DNA of 64,000 bases from Pseudomonas poae (GTDB lineage Bacteria > Pseudomonadota > Gammaproteobacteria > Pseudomonadales > Pseudomonadaceae). The translations under genes were made by a program, and so were the position numbers. The stretch covers positions 1,803,001 through 1,867,000 of the forward strand of contig CP110972.1 in NCBI GenBank assembly GCA_028869255.1, written 5' to 3'. Under the pieces are notes generated by a model. That model was not told the DNA's origin, did no database searches, and saw only the letters and a list, made by a program, of their open reading frames with translations. This document shows, piece by piece, positions 56,797 to 64,000 of this stretch (positions are counted from its first letter, which is position 1; each line of letters begins with the position of its first letter).

Positions 56797-56926
56797 GTGG
56801 CGAGCGGGCTTGCTGTGGCGAGCGGGCTTCCTGTGGCGAGCGGGCTTGCCCGCGTTGGGCTGCGAAGCAGCCCCACCAGGTTTTAGGGCCGCTTCGCGCC
56901 CCAACGCGGGCAAGCCCGCTCGCCAC
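56797..56926. repeat. REP-type inverted repeat pair with tandem triplicated head
   Basis: TGTGGCGAGCGGGCTT occurs three times in tandem at the left end (from about 56796, 56814 and 56832), followed by one inverted unit at the right end and inner GGGCTGCGAAGCAGCCC hairpin. It lies between the monooxygenase gene and the second transporter. Confidence 0.85.
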
Positions 56927-56979
56927 AAAAGAGCGGCTCGACACACGCCACAATACTTCAATTAAAAAGGATATTTTGC

Positions 56980-58039
56980 ATGGCCACATTTGATCATTTA
57001 ACCCGCCGCCGCCTGCTTGGCCTGGCCGGTATCTCCCTGGCCAGCCTGTCGCTGCCACGCTTTGCCTTCGCCGCCGACGAGCACGCCGGCCACAACATGC
57101 CGCAGGAGCCCGCCGGCACCGGCGAGTTCATCCGCCCTCGACGCGCCGCGCAAACTGAAACTGGCGGTCAACCTTAACGCCGTGTGCCTGGCCCCGGTCG
57201 TGATCGCCCACGGGCAGGGCTTCTTCACCCAGCACAATCTGGACGTGGAACTGGTCAACTTCGGCAACTCCACCGAGGTGCTGCTGGAAGCCATCGCTAC
57301 CGGCAAGGCCGATGCCGGCGTGGGCATGGCGCTGCGCTGGCTCAAGGCGCTGGAGCAGGGTTTTGACGTAAAACTCACCGCCGGCACCCATGGCGGCTGC
57401 CTGCGTTTGCTCAGTGCAGTGAAGGGTGGCGTGACCAAACTCGAAGACCTCAAAGGCAAGGCCATCGGCGTGACCGACATGGCCAGCCCCGACCGCAATT
57501 TCTTCTCGATCCTGCTGAAAAAGCATGGCGTGGACCCGGTGCGCGACGTGGAGTGGCGCCTGTACCCGGCCGACCTGCTGGGCACTGCGCTGGAGCGTGG
57601 CGAAGTACAGGCGGTGAGCGGCAGCGACCCGTTCATGTACCGCCTGATCAAGTCCGGTGTGGCGCGGGAATTGTCCACCAACCTGGTGGAGGAATACGCC
57701 AACCTCAGCTGCTGCGTGGTCGGCGTCACTGGCAAATTGGTGCGTGAAGACAAACGCGTAGTTGCTGCGTTGACCCAGGCGATTCTGGAAGCCCACGACT
57801 ATTCCGTGCAGCACCCGGAGGCCGTTGCCAAGGGCTTCCAGGCGTATTCGCTGAACACCTCTACTGAAGAAGTGCAGGCGATTCTCCACGACCACACCCA
57901 CGGCCACCATGCCGTCGGCGCGGCGCTGACCCAGGAAATCACCACCTACGTCACCGACCTGAAAACCGTGGAAGTGATCAGCAAGGGCACCGACCCGCTG
58001 GAGTTTGCCAAGGAGATCACCGCCGATGTCTTCAGCTGA
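56980..58039 (+). CDS. ABC transporter substrate-binding protein with Tat-type signal (frame broken by one extra base)
   Basis: The N terminus, MATFDHLTRRRLLGLAGIS, carries a twin-arginine motif and is followed by ADEHAGHNMPQEPAG, a short His/Met stretch. Removing one C at 57132-57133 joins GTGEFI to ALDAPRKLKLAVNLNAVCLA and gives 352 residues. The body is an NMT1/SsuA-like fold (VVIAHGQGFFTQHNLDVELV, GKADAGVGMALRWLKAL). Tat export implies folding, perhaps with a cofactor or metal, before export. It overlaps the permease gene by 14 bases. Ligand unknown; with the molybdoenzyme downstream a sulfoxide, N-oxide or sulfonate is plausible. Confidence 0.83.
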
Positions 58040-59015
58040 CGCAACAACCCTCAACCCGCCCGTGGCGCTCAAGGTTGGCTGGCAGGGCGCAGCGGTGGTC
58101 GCGGCCTGGGTGGCCGTGGCGCTGTTGATCAGCTATTGGCCCAACGCGGTGCGCAATTGGCCGATGACCCAGGGTCTGGCCAACCTGTGCGTGGGTGTGG
58201 CGGCGTTGTTCATGGTGCTGAGCCTGGTGGGCCGCCAGGTGTCGACGCTGGGACGGCGCCTGCACAATGCCGCGCCCTGGCTGATCGCCTTGCCGGGGTT
58301 GCTGGCGATCTGGGAGTTGCTCACTGCCAAACTGGCGTTGTTGCCGGTGCCGTTTTTTGCACCGCCCCAGGCGCTGCTGGCGGTGTATGTCGAAGACTAT
58401 GCACGCCTGGCCGACAGCCTGTTGCATTCGGCCTTGCTGCTGGGGTCGGGCGTGGCGTTGGGGGCGGCCACCGGGTTTGTCGCGGGCGTGGCCATCGGTT
58501 GGTCCACGCGCATCGGCTATTGGCTGCACCCGGTGCTGCGCATCCTCGGCCCGGTGCCGTCGACGGCATTGTTGCCGCTGTGCTTTTTCCTGTTTCCCAG
58601 CAGTTGGAGTGCCAGCGTATTTTTGATCGCCCTGGCCACCTGGTTTCCGGTCACGGTGCTGACCTGGTCCGGTGTGGCCAGCGTCGATAAAGCTTATTAC
58701 GACGTGGCGCGCACCCTGGGTGCCAAGCAAGGTTTTCTGATTTTCAACGTGGCGATTCCCGCCGCGTTGCCCCATGTGTTCGTCGGCCTGTTCATGGGCC
58801 TTGGCGCGTCGTTTTCCACGCTGGTGGTGGCGGAGATGATGGGCGTTAAATCCGGCATTGGCTGGTACCTGCAATGGGCCCAGGGTTGGGCGGCCTACGC
58901 GAATATGTACGCCGCTTTGCTGATTATGGCGCTGGCGTGTTCGGGGTTGATCACCGGGTTGTTTCTGGTGCGTGACCGGTTGTTGGCCTGGCAGAAAGGA
59001 ACGATGAAATGGTAG
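58026..59015 (+). CDS. ABC transporter permease, sulfonate/nitrate type
   Basis: A 329-residue SsuC/TauC-like permease. The first 90 residues form two extra spans (VVAAWVAVALLISYW, LCVGVAALFMVLSLV) before the usual six. The EAA loop reads VDKAYYDVARTLGAKQGFLIF. The ATG lies inside the end of the binding-protein gene and its 3' end overlaps the ATPase gene by seven bases. It probably also serves the two lone binding proteins encoded upstream, though this is inference. Confidence 0.88.
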   Translation: MSSADATTLNPPVALKVGWQGAAVVAAWVAVALLISYWPNAVRNWPMTQGLANLCVGVAALFMVLSLVGRQVSTLGRRLHNAAPWLIALPGLLAIWELLTAKLALLPVPFFAPPQALLAVYVEDYARLADSLLHSALLLGSGVALGAATGFVAGVAIGWSTRIGYWLHPVLRILGPVPSTALLPLCFFLFPSSWSASVFLIALATWFPVTVLTWSGVASVDKAYYDVARTLGAKQGFLIFNVAIPAALPHVFVGLFMGLGASFSTLVVAEMMGVKSGIGWYLQWAQGWAAYANMYAALLIMALACSGLITGLFLVRDRLLAWQKGTMKW

Positions 59016-59797
59016 CCCTGGCACAGGCAGTAGAGGCTTCAACGGGATTGGCACTGCGCATTGAAAACCTCAGCCATGGTTTTGCCCTGGACGGCCAGCA
59101 CCTGCCGGTGCTGGAACAGGTATCGCTGGAGGTTGCGCCCGGCGAGTTTGTGGCGTTGCTCGGGCCTTCGGGGTGCGGCAAGTCCACCTTGCTGCGCTTG
59201 GTGGCCGGTTTGGAGCCGGCTGACTCCGGCCGGTTGCTGGCCGACGGCGAGCCCATTCTCGGTCCGGACCCGAGCCGCGTGGTGGTGTTCCAGGACCCGA
59301 CCCTGTATCCGTGGCGACGTGTGTGGGACAACGTCGCCATTGGCCTCCAAGCCCAGGGCCTGCTCAAGACCCATGCGGCCAAGGTCGATGAGGCCCTGGA
59401 AAAAGTCGGCCTCAGCCACTTCGCCCGCGCTTACCCTCGGCAACTCTCCGGCGGTATGGCGCAACGGGTTGCGCTGGCCCGGGCGTTGGTCAACCAGCCG
59501 CGCTTGCTGATCCTCGATGAACCCCTGGGCAAACTCGACTCGCTGACGCGCATCACCATGCAAAAAGAGCTGATCGATTTGTGGCAACGCCAGGGCTACA
59601 CGGCGTTGCTGGTGACCCACGATGTGGAAGAAGCCTTGTTGCTGGCCAACCGGGTGATTGTGTTCAGCGACCGACCGGCAAAAATCCAGGCGCAATTGAG
59701 CATCGATAGGCCGTATCCTCGACACCGCGACGATCCTTATCTGGTGGACCTGCGGCGGCAGATACTCGGGCTGCTGGGGCTGGGAGAAAGCTGGTAG
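59009..59797 (+). CDS. ABC transporter ATP-binding protein, sulfonate/nitrate type
   Basis: A 262-residue SsuB/TauB-like ATPase. Walker A is GPSGCGKST, Q-loop VVFQDPTLYPW, signature LSGGMAQRVALARAL, Walker B LLILDEPLGKLD, and H-loop LLVTHDVEEAL, all canonical. It couples ATP hydrolysis to the adjoining permease and is followed after two bases by the molybdoenzyme gene. Confidence 0.92.
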   Translation: MVALAQAVEASTGLALRIENLSHGFALDGQHLPVLEQVSLEVAPGEFVALLGPSGCGKSTLLRLVAGLEPADSGRLLADGEPILGPDPSRVVVFQDPTLYPWRRVWDNVAIGLQAQGLLKTHAAKVDEALEKVGLSHFARAYPRQLSGGMAQRVALARALVNQPRLLILDEPLGKLDSLTRITMQKELIDLWQRQGYTALLVTHDVEEALLLANRVIVFSDRPAKIQAQLSIDRPYPRHRDDPYLVDLRRQILGLLGLGESW

Positions 59798-59799
59798 TC

Positions 59800-62085
59800 A
59801 TGACGTTCACATCATTGCATTGGGGCGCGTACCGCCCGCAGGTGGTCGACGGCAAGCTGGTGTCGATGGCCCCGGCCGAGTGGGATAAAGACCCGTCGCC
59901 CATCGGCGCGTCGATCCCCGAGGCGATTACCTCGCCGACGCGTATCCTGCGCCCCGCCGTACGACGCAGCTACCTGGCCGAGCCGGGCGCGCACCCGGAG
60001 TTGCGCGGCCAGGAGCCATTTGTCGAAGTGTCCTGGGAGGTCGCCCTGGATCTGGTGGCGGCTGAGCTGAAACGGGTCAAGGCCGAGCACGGCAACCAGG
60101 CGATCTATGGCGGCAGCTACGGCTGGGGCAGCGCGGGGCGCTTTCACCATGCGCAAAGCCAGTTGCATCGCTTCCTCAACCTCTATGGCGGCTATGTCGC
60201 CAGCACCGACAGCTACAGCCTCGGCGCCGGGCGGGTATTGATGCCGCATATTGTCGGCAATATGGATTGGCTGCTGGCGGCGCACACCTCGTGGAAGAAC
60301 CTGGCCGAGCATTGCGAACTGTTCGTGGCCTTTGGCGGCCTGCCGGCCAAAAACGCCCAGACCAGCCCCGGTGGCGCCAGCGACCACCTGTTGAGCGAGG
60401 CGTTGGCGGCGATGTCGGCTGCCGGTGTGCAGTTCGTCAATATCAGCCCGTTGCGCGACGACCTCAGCGGCCCGGCGCTTAACCAATGGCTGCCGATTCG
60501 CCCTGGCAGCGACACCGCGTTGATGCTGGCGCTGGCCTATGTGCTGGTGAACGAGGGGCTGCACAACGAGGCGTTTATCCAGCGCTACACCGTCGGCTTT
60601 GAACGCTTTCGCGAGTACGTGCTGGGCACGCTCGATGGCCAGCCGAAAGACCCGATATGGGCTGAGGCACTCACTGACATTCCTGCGCAGCAGATCGCTG
60701 ACCTGGCCCGGCAGATGGGCCGCCAGCGCACGATGATCAACATCGCCTATTCGCTGCAACGCGCCGTGCACGGCGAACAGCCGTTCTGGATGACCGTGAC
60801 CCTGGCCGCGCTGCTCGGGCAGATCGGCTTGCCCGGCGGCGGTTTTGGCCTGGGCTACGGTTGCATGAACAACACCGGCAGCGGTCGCAAGGGGTTTTCC
60901 GGGCCGCGTTTTGCCCAGGGGCTCAACCCGGTGAAGAGCTTTATCCCGGTGGCACGCGTCACCGATATGCTGCTCAACCCCGGCGCGGCGTTCGACTACA
61001 ACGGCAAGCGCCAGGCGTACCCGGACATCCACCTGGTGTACTGGGCGGGCGGCAATATTTTTCACCATCACCAAGACTTGAATCGCCTGCTCGAAGCCTG
61101 GAAAAAGCCGCGAACCCTGATCGTGCACGAACAGTACTGGACCGCCCAAGCCAAGTACTCGGACATTGTGCTGCCGGCCACCACCGCCCTGGAACGCAAC
61201 GACATCGGCAGCTCCGCCTCGGACCGTTTCATGCTGGCGATGCAGCAAGCCATCGACCCGGTGGGGCAGGCACGGGACGACTACTCGATCTTTGCCGATA
61301 TCGCCGAGCGGCTGGGCTTCGCCGACACCTTCACCGAAGGCCGCGATGCCGAGCAATGGCTGCGGTTTATCTACGATGAGTCGCGTGGGCGCGCCGAGGA
61401 ACACGGCATTGAGCTGCCGGGCTTTGAGGATTTTTGGCGTGACGGGGTGTTCGAAGTGGCCTATCCCGACACCGATACGGTGCTGCTCAAGGCCTTTCGC
61501 GATGACCCGCTGGCCCACCCCTTGCCGACGCCTTCGGGGCGCATCGAGATCTTCTCCGAGCGCATCGCCGGCTTCGGTTATGCCGACTGCCCCGGCCACC
61601 CGGTGTGGCTGGACAAACCCGTGCCCGACTACCCGCTGCACCTGCTGTCGAACCAACCCAAGACGCGCCTGCACAGCCAGTACGACCATGGCAGCTATAG
61701 CCGCGCCTCGAAAATCCAGCAGCGCGAACCCATGACCATCAGCGAGCACGACGCCCGCGCACGCGGCATTGTCGATGGGGATGTGGTCAAGGTGTTCAAC
61801 GACCGCGGCGCGTTCCTGGCGGGGGTGAGGGTGTCTGCCGACATTCGCCCGGGCGTGGTGCAAATCGCCACCGGTGCCTGGTTTGACCCGCAGACGCCGG
61901 GGCAACGCAACAGCCTCGACAAGCACGGCAACCCGAATATGATCACCGCCGATATCGGCGCCTCCAGCCTGTCCCAAGGCTGCTCGGCGCAGACCGCGAC
62001 GGTGGAGGTGGTGAAGTGGGATCAGCCGCTGCCGGACGTGACGGCGTTCGTGCCGCCGGTGTTCAAGGCCGGCTTGCCTCTTTAA
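59800..62085 (+). CDS. Molybdopterin-dependent oxidoreductase, biotin-sulfoxide/DMSO reductase type
   Basis: A 761-residue bis-MGD enzyme of the DMSO-reductase family. The molybdenum Ser ligand is in YGGSYGWGSAGRFHHAQSQL; other family marks are DTDSYSLGAG-like STDSYSLGAGRVLMPH, YWAGGNIFHHHQDLNRL, DIVLPATTALERNDIG and LLSNQPKTRLHSQYDHGSYS. There is no Tat signal and no N-terminal iron-sulfur Cys motif, so it is a cytosolic, single-subunit enzyme like BisC, with length close to that protein. It probably reduces an imported sulfoxide or N-oxide. It is the last gene of the transporter operon. Confidence 0.9.
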   Translation: MTFTSLHWGAYRPQVVDGKLVSMAPAEWDKDPSPIGASIPEAITSPTRILRPAVRRSYLAEPGAHPELRGQEPFVEVSWEVALDLVAAELKRVKAEHGNQAIYGGSYGWGSAGRFHHAQSQLHRFLNLYGGYVASTDSYSLGAGRVLMPHIVGNMDWLLAAHTSWKNLAEHCELFVAFGGLPAKNAQTSPGGASDHLLSEALAAMSAAGVQFVNISPLRDDLSGPALNQWLPIRPGSDTALMLALAYVLVNEGLHNEAFIQRYTVGFERFREYVLGTLDGQPKDPIWAEALTDIPAQQIADLARQMGRQRTMINIAYSLQRAVHGEQPFWMTVTLAALLGQIGLPGGGFGLGYGCMNNTGSGRKGFSGPRFAQGLNPVKSFIPVARVTDMLLNPGAAFDYNGKRQAYPDIHLVYWAGGNIFHHHQDLNRLLEAWKKPRTLIVHEQYWTAQAKYSDIVLPATTALERNDIGSSASDRFMLAMQQAIDPVGQARDDYSIFADIAERLGFADTFTEGRDAEQWLRFIYDESRGRAEEHGIELPGFEDFWRDGVFEVAYPDTDTVLLKAFRDDPLAHPLPTPSGRIEIFSERIAGFGYADCPGHPVWLDKPVPDYPLHLLSNQPKTRLHSQYDHGSYSRASKIQQREPMTISEHDARARGIVDGDVVKVFNDRGAFLAGVRVSADIRPGVVQIATGAWFDPQTPGQRNSLDKHGNPNMITADIGASSLSQGCSAQTATVEVVKWDQPLPDVTAFVPPVFKAGLPL

Positions 62086-62117
62086 GCTCAATGGTGCCCG
62101 GCGGCGGATGAGCCGTT

Positions 62118-62247
62118 GTGGCGAGCGGGCTTGCCCGCGTTGGGGCGCGAAGCGGCCCCAGTAAAGGCACTCAAGTTTTCCTGAAAGAACTCAGTGTTGG
62201 GTTTTGGGGCCGCTGCGCAGCCCAACGCGGGCAAGCCCGCTCGCCAC
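62118..62247. repeat. REP-type inverted repeat pair
   Basis: GTGGCGAGCGGGCTTGCCCG and its exact inverse, with inner GGGGCGCGAAGCGGCCCC and GGGGCCGCTGCGCAGCCC hairpins. It follows the molybdoenzyme gene, and with the next 70 bases fills the gap to the convergent lipoprotein gene. Confidence 0.85.
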
Positions 62248-62320
62248 AGGGGGTAGGTGTCTGCTTTTAACGTTGTGTCGATACCTATGGCAATCGGAGC
62301 AATGCTTCTCTCACATGTAT

Positions 62321-62656
62321 TCAGTCCACACAAATCGCCCGGCCCAACTGGCCTTTCTCCACCCGCGCCGAGCAGCCGAAGTGCGCGTTATCCACCTGGC
62401 ACGCGCCGGTCACGGGGCCGTTGCCGGACTGGGTGGTGACACTGGTCTGGCACTCGCCTTCACACTGGCTCGAATCGGTGCACGCCTTGCCCGCATCCTT
62501 GTAGGGCGTGATGCATTTCCAGCGCTGTAACTTGCCCACTTGTTTCATGGTGCCGCCGCCCGCCAGGCAAGTGGATGCGGTGGAGTCCTGGGCAGGCGGG
62601 GTGGTGGTGCAAGCCGATACCAACAGCAAAGCGGCCAGGCCGATTATCAATTTCAT
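62321..62656 (-). CDS. Cys-rich lipoprotein of unknown function
   Basis: A 111-residue protein with a lipoprotein signal (MKLIIGLAALLLVSAC; lipobox LVSAC). The mature part has eight further Cys spread along the chain (TCLAGGG, WKCIT, KACTDSSQCEGECQ, GACQVDNAHFGC, AICVD), an even-looking pattern suited to several disulfides or metal binding. KDAGKACTDSSQCEGECQ resembles small Cys-knot-like modules. Codon use is native. Function unknown. Confidence 0.8.
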   Translation of the reverse strand: MKLIIGLAALLLVSACTTTPPAQDSTASTCLAGGGTMKQVGKLQRWKCITPYKDAGKACTDSSQCEGECQTSVTTQSGNGPVTGACQVDNAHFGCSARVEKGQLGRAICVD

Positions 62657-62748
62657 GCAGAAATCCCTTATGGAGTAAGCGCAGCGGTGCAGTGTACGGG
62701 CTATTGGACTACTTTGATTGACGAGCGATCCCTACCCGGTACTGACCC

Positions 62749-63093
62749 ATGCACACGTTATGGAAACGCTATATGGCCTTGCTGGAAAACGACCTGAGCA
62801 CGCAGATCTTCGACAACGTGAAGAACCTGCTGGTGTGCGCGCTGCTGTTTGCGGCGGGGACTAATACGGTGCTGGGGCAACGTGAGCTGTTCGTCGGCGT
62901 GTTCGCCTCGAACGTCGCGGGCTGGGGCCTGATTATCCTGTCGGCGGTGTTGATGCTGTTGAATATCAGCGATGGCATTCGCCGGCTGGCCAAGTTGCGC
63001 TATCACCTGGCATTGCAGCTGTTGTTGATCCTGGTTTATCTGGTGATTGCCGAGCGCGTGGTGGAGATAGTGTGGGGGTTTCGGGCGCATTGA
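62749..63093 (+). CDS. Small inner-membrane protein of unknown function
   Basis: A 114-residue protein with three hydrophobic spans ([58 protein letters not shown]). The N terminus is cytosol-like ([17 protein letters not shown]). It has no recognised domain. It stands alone 40 bases upstream of the glutaminase region. Confidence 0.75.
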   Translation: MHTLWKRYMALLENDLSTQIFDNVKNLLVCALLFAAGTNTVLGQRELFVGVFASNVAGWGLIILSAVLMLLNISDGIRRLAKLRYHLALQLLLILVYLVIAERVVEIVWGFRAH

Positions 63094-63148
63094 AGTATCC
63101 TCCGCGGCCCGCTTCCTACCGATTCAAACACAGATGACAGGACAAGAC

Positions 63149-64000
63149 ATGCAGGCGCTTCTCGAGTCGATCCTCGACGAAGTTCGCCCACTGATCGGCC
63201 AAGGCAAAGTCGCCGACTATATTCCCGCACTGGCCGATGTACCCGCCAACCAACTCGGCATCGCGGTGTACGGCAACGACGGCTCGGCCTATTGCGCCGG
63301 GGACGCCGAGACCCTGTTCTCGGTGCAGAGCATCTCCAAGGTCTTCAGCCTGGTGCAGGCCATCGACCACGGCGGCGAAACCATCTGGGAACGCCTGGGC
63401 CACGAGCCTTCCGGGCAGCCGTTCAATTCCATGGTGCAGCTGGAGTTCGAACGCGGCCGCCCGCGCAACCCGTTTATCAACGCCGGCGCGCTGGTGATCT
63501 GCGACATCAACCAGTCGCGCTTTGCCGTGCCGATCCTGTCGATGCGCGACTTTGTGCGGCGCCTTTCGGGCAACTCGCAGATCCTGGTCAACAGCGTGGT
63601 CGCCGACTCCGAGGCGCAACACGGTGCGCGAAATGCGGCCATGGCCTACCTGATGAAATCCTTCGGCAACTTCCACAACGACGTGGACGCGGTGCTGCAC
63701 AGCTACTTCAACTACTGCGCGCTGCAAATGAGCTGCCTGGACCTGGCCCGCGCCTTCAGCTTCCTGGCCAACGAGGGCGTGAGTGCCCACAGCGGCGAAC
63801 AGGTGTTGAGCGCGCGCCAGACCAAGCAAGTCAACTCGATCATGGCCACCAGCGGGCTGTATGACGAGGCGGGCAATTTTGCCTATCGCGTGGGGTTGCC
63901 GGGTAAAAGTGGGGTAGGCGGTGGGATTGTTGCGGTGGTGCCGGGGCAGTTCACGGTGTGCGTGTGGTCGCCGGAGTTGAACGCGGCGGGGAATTCGCTG
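63149..64000 (+). CDS. glsB: Glutaminase (3' end outside window)
   Basis: The visible 284 residues are most of a glutaminase of about 302. The enzyme converts glutamine to glutamate and ammonia with a serine beta-lactamase-like fold. The S-x-x-K pair is SISK (Ser61, Lys64), and [10 protein letters not shown] and [17 protein letters not shown] are family marks. I chose the ATG beginning [15 protein letters not shown] because AGGA lies seven bases upstream; an ATG five codons earlier lacks a ribosome site. The frame is still open at the right edge. Confidence 0.93.
   Translation, partial: MQALLESILDEVRPLIGQGKVADYIPALADVPANQLGIAVYGNDGSAYCAGDAETLFSVQSISKVFSLVQAIDHGGETIWERLGHEPSGQPFNSMVQLEFERGRPRNPFINAGALVICDINQSRFAVPILSMRDFVRRLSGNSQILVNSVVADSEAQHGARNAAMAYLMKSFGNFHNDVDAVLHSYFNYCALQMSCLDLARAFSFLANEGVSAHSGEQVLSARQTKQVNSIMATSGLYDEAGNFAYRVGLPGKSGVGGGIVAVVPGQFTVCVWSPELNAAGNSL

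Noticed and set aside
59812..62091. A 759-residue leftward frame opposite the molybdoenzyme gene
   Set aside because: It is a high-G+C shadow frame; the forward strand encodes a complete, recognisable enzyme.

Overview
The window looks like chromosome of a fluorescent Pseudomonas (P. fluorescens group). The evidence is its high G+C with G/C-ending codons, repeated REP-type hairpins carrying the GTGGCGAGCGGGCTTGCCCG and GTGGGAGCGGGCTTG heads, and families typical of that group: FecI/FecR surface signalling, a glp-type glycerol ABC transporter, a ribose-type sugar ABC locus, sulfonate-type binding proteins and a glutaminase. I see no rRNA, tRNA, transposase, prophage or CRISPR array.

Layout. 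0-3.2 kb: the 3' part of an unknown gene, a GAF-domain protein, an extraordinary methionine/cysteine-rich protein (67 Met and 15 Cys in 167 residues), a bidirectional terminator, and a leftward XRE-cupin regulator preceded by a 52-residue ORF. 3.4-7.3 kb: a TonB-dependent receptor followed by an ECF sigma/FecR pair. 7.3-15.4 kb: a sigma-54 activator divergent from glpSTPQUV; between them lie five TGTTCA hexamers and a near-perfect -24/-12 promoter. 16.2-19.6 kb: a haem-oxygenase-like diiron enzyme, an NPPY methyltransferase and a YbdK-type ligase, possibly a small-molecule pathway. 19.7-25 kb: a hypothetical gene, an orphan binding protein, an AraC regulator divergent from a bile-acid-symporter-like transporter, an orphan fimbrial-like protein and SotB.

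25.1-42.2 kb: a contact-dependent inhibition locus (cdiB, a roughly 4,860-residue cdiA, cdiI). Two AT-rich cassettes stand out in cdiA: a segment between the two repeat regions (probable receptor-binding zone) and the C-terminal toxin end, whose low G+C continues through cdiI. 42.5-53.3 kb: a sugar or polyol locus with transaldolase, SorC regulator, two dehydrogenases and a ribose-type ABC transporter leftward, and a split transketolase plus FGGY kinase rightward. A matching 14-bp motif lies before each arm. 53.3-62.1 kb: two paralogous binding proteins, a flavin monooxygenase, a second ABC transporter with a Tat-type binding protein, and a DMSO/biotin-sulfoxide-reductase-like molybdoenzyme; together they suggest organosulfur or N-oxide scavenging. 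62.3-64 kb: a Cys-rich lipoprotein, a small membrane protein and the 5' part of glutaminase.

Important caveat: eight single-base indels break six otherwise well-preserved genes (glpT, the diiron enzyme, the methyltransferase, cdiB, cdiA three times, and the Tat-type binding protein). Six are one-base losses in homopolymer runs, and restoring one base gives full-length family members each time. I therefore treat these genes as probably intact in the organism and the breaks as probable sequence error. I give them as single features with the break located.
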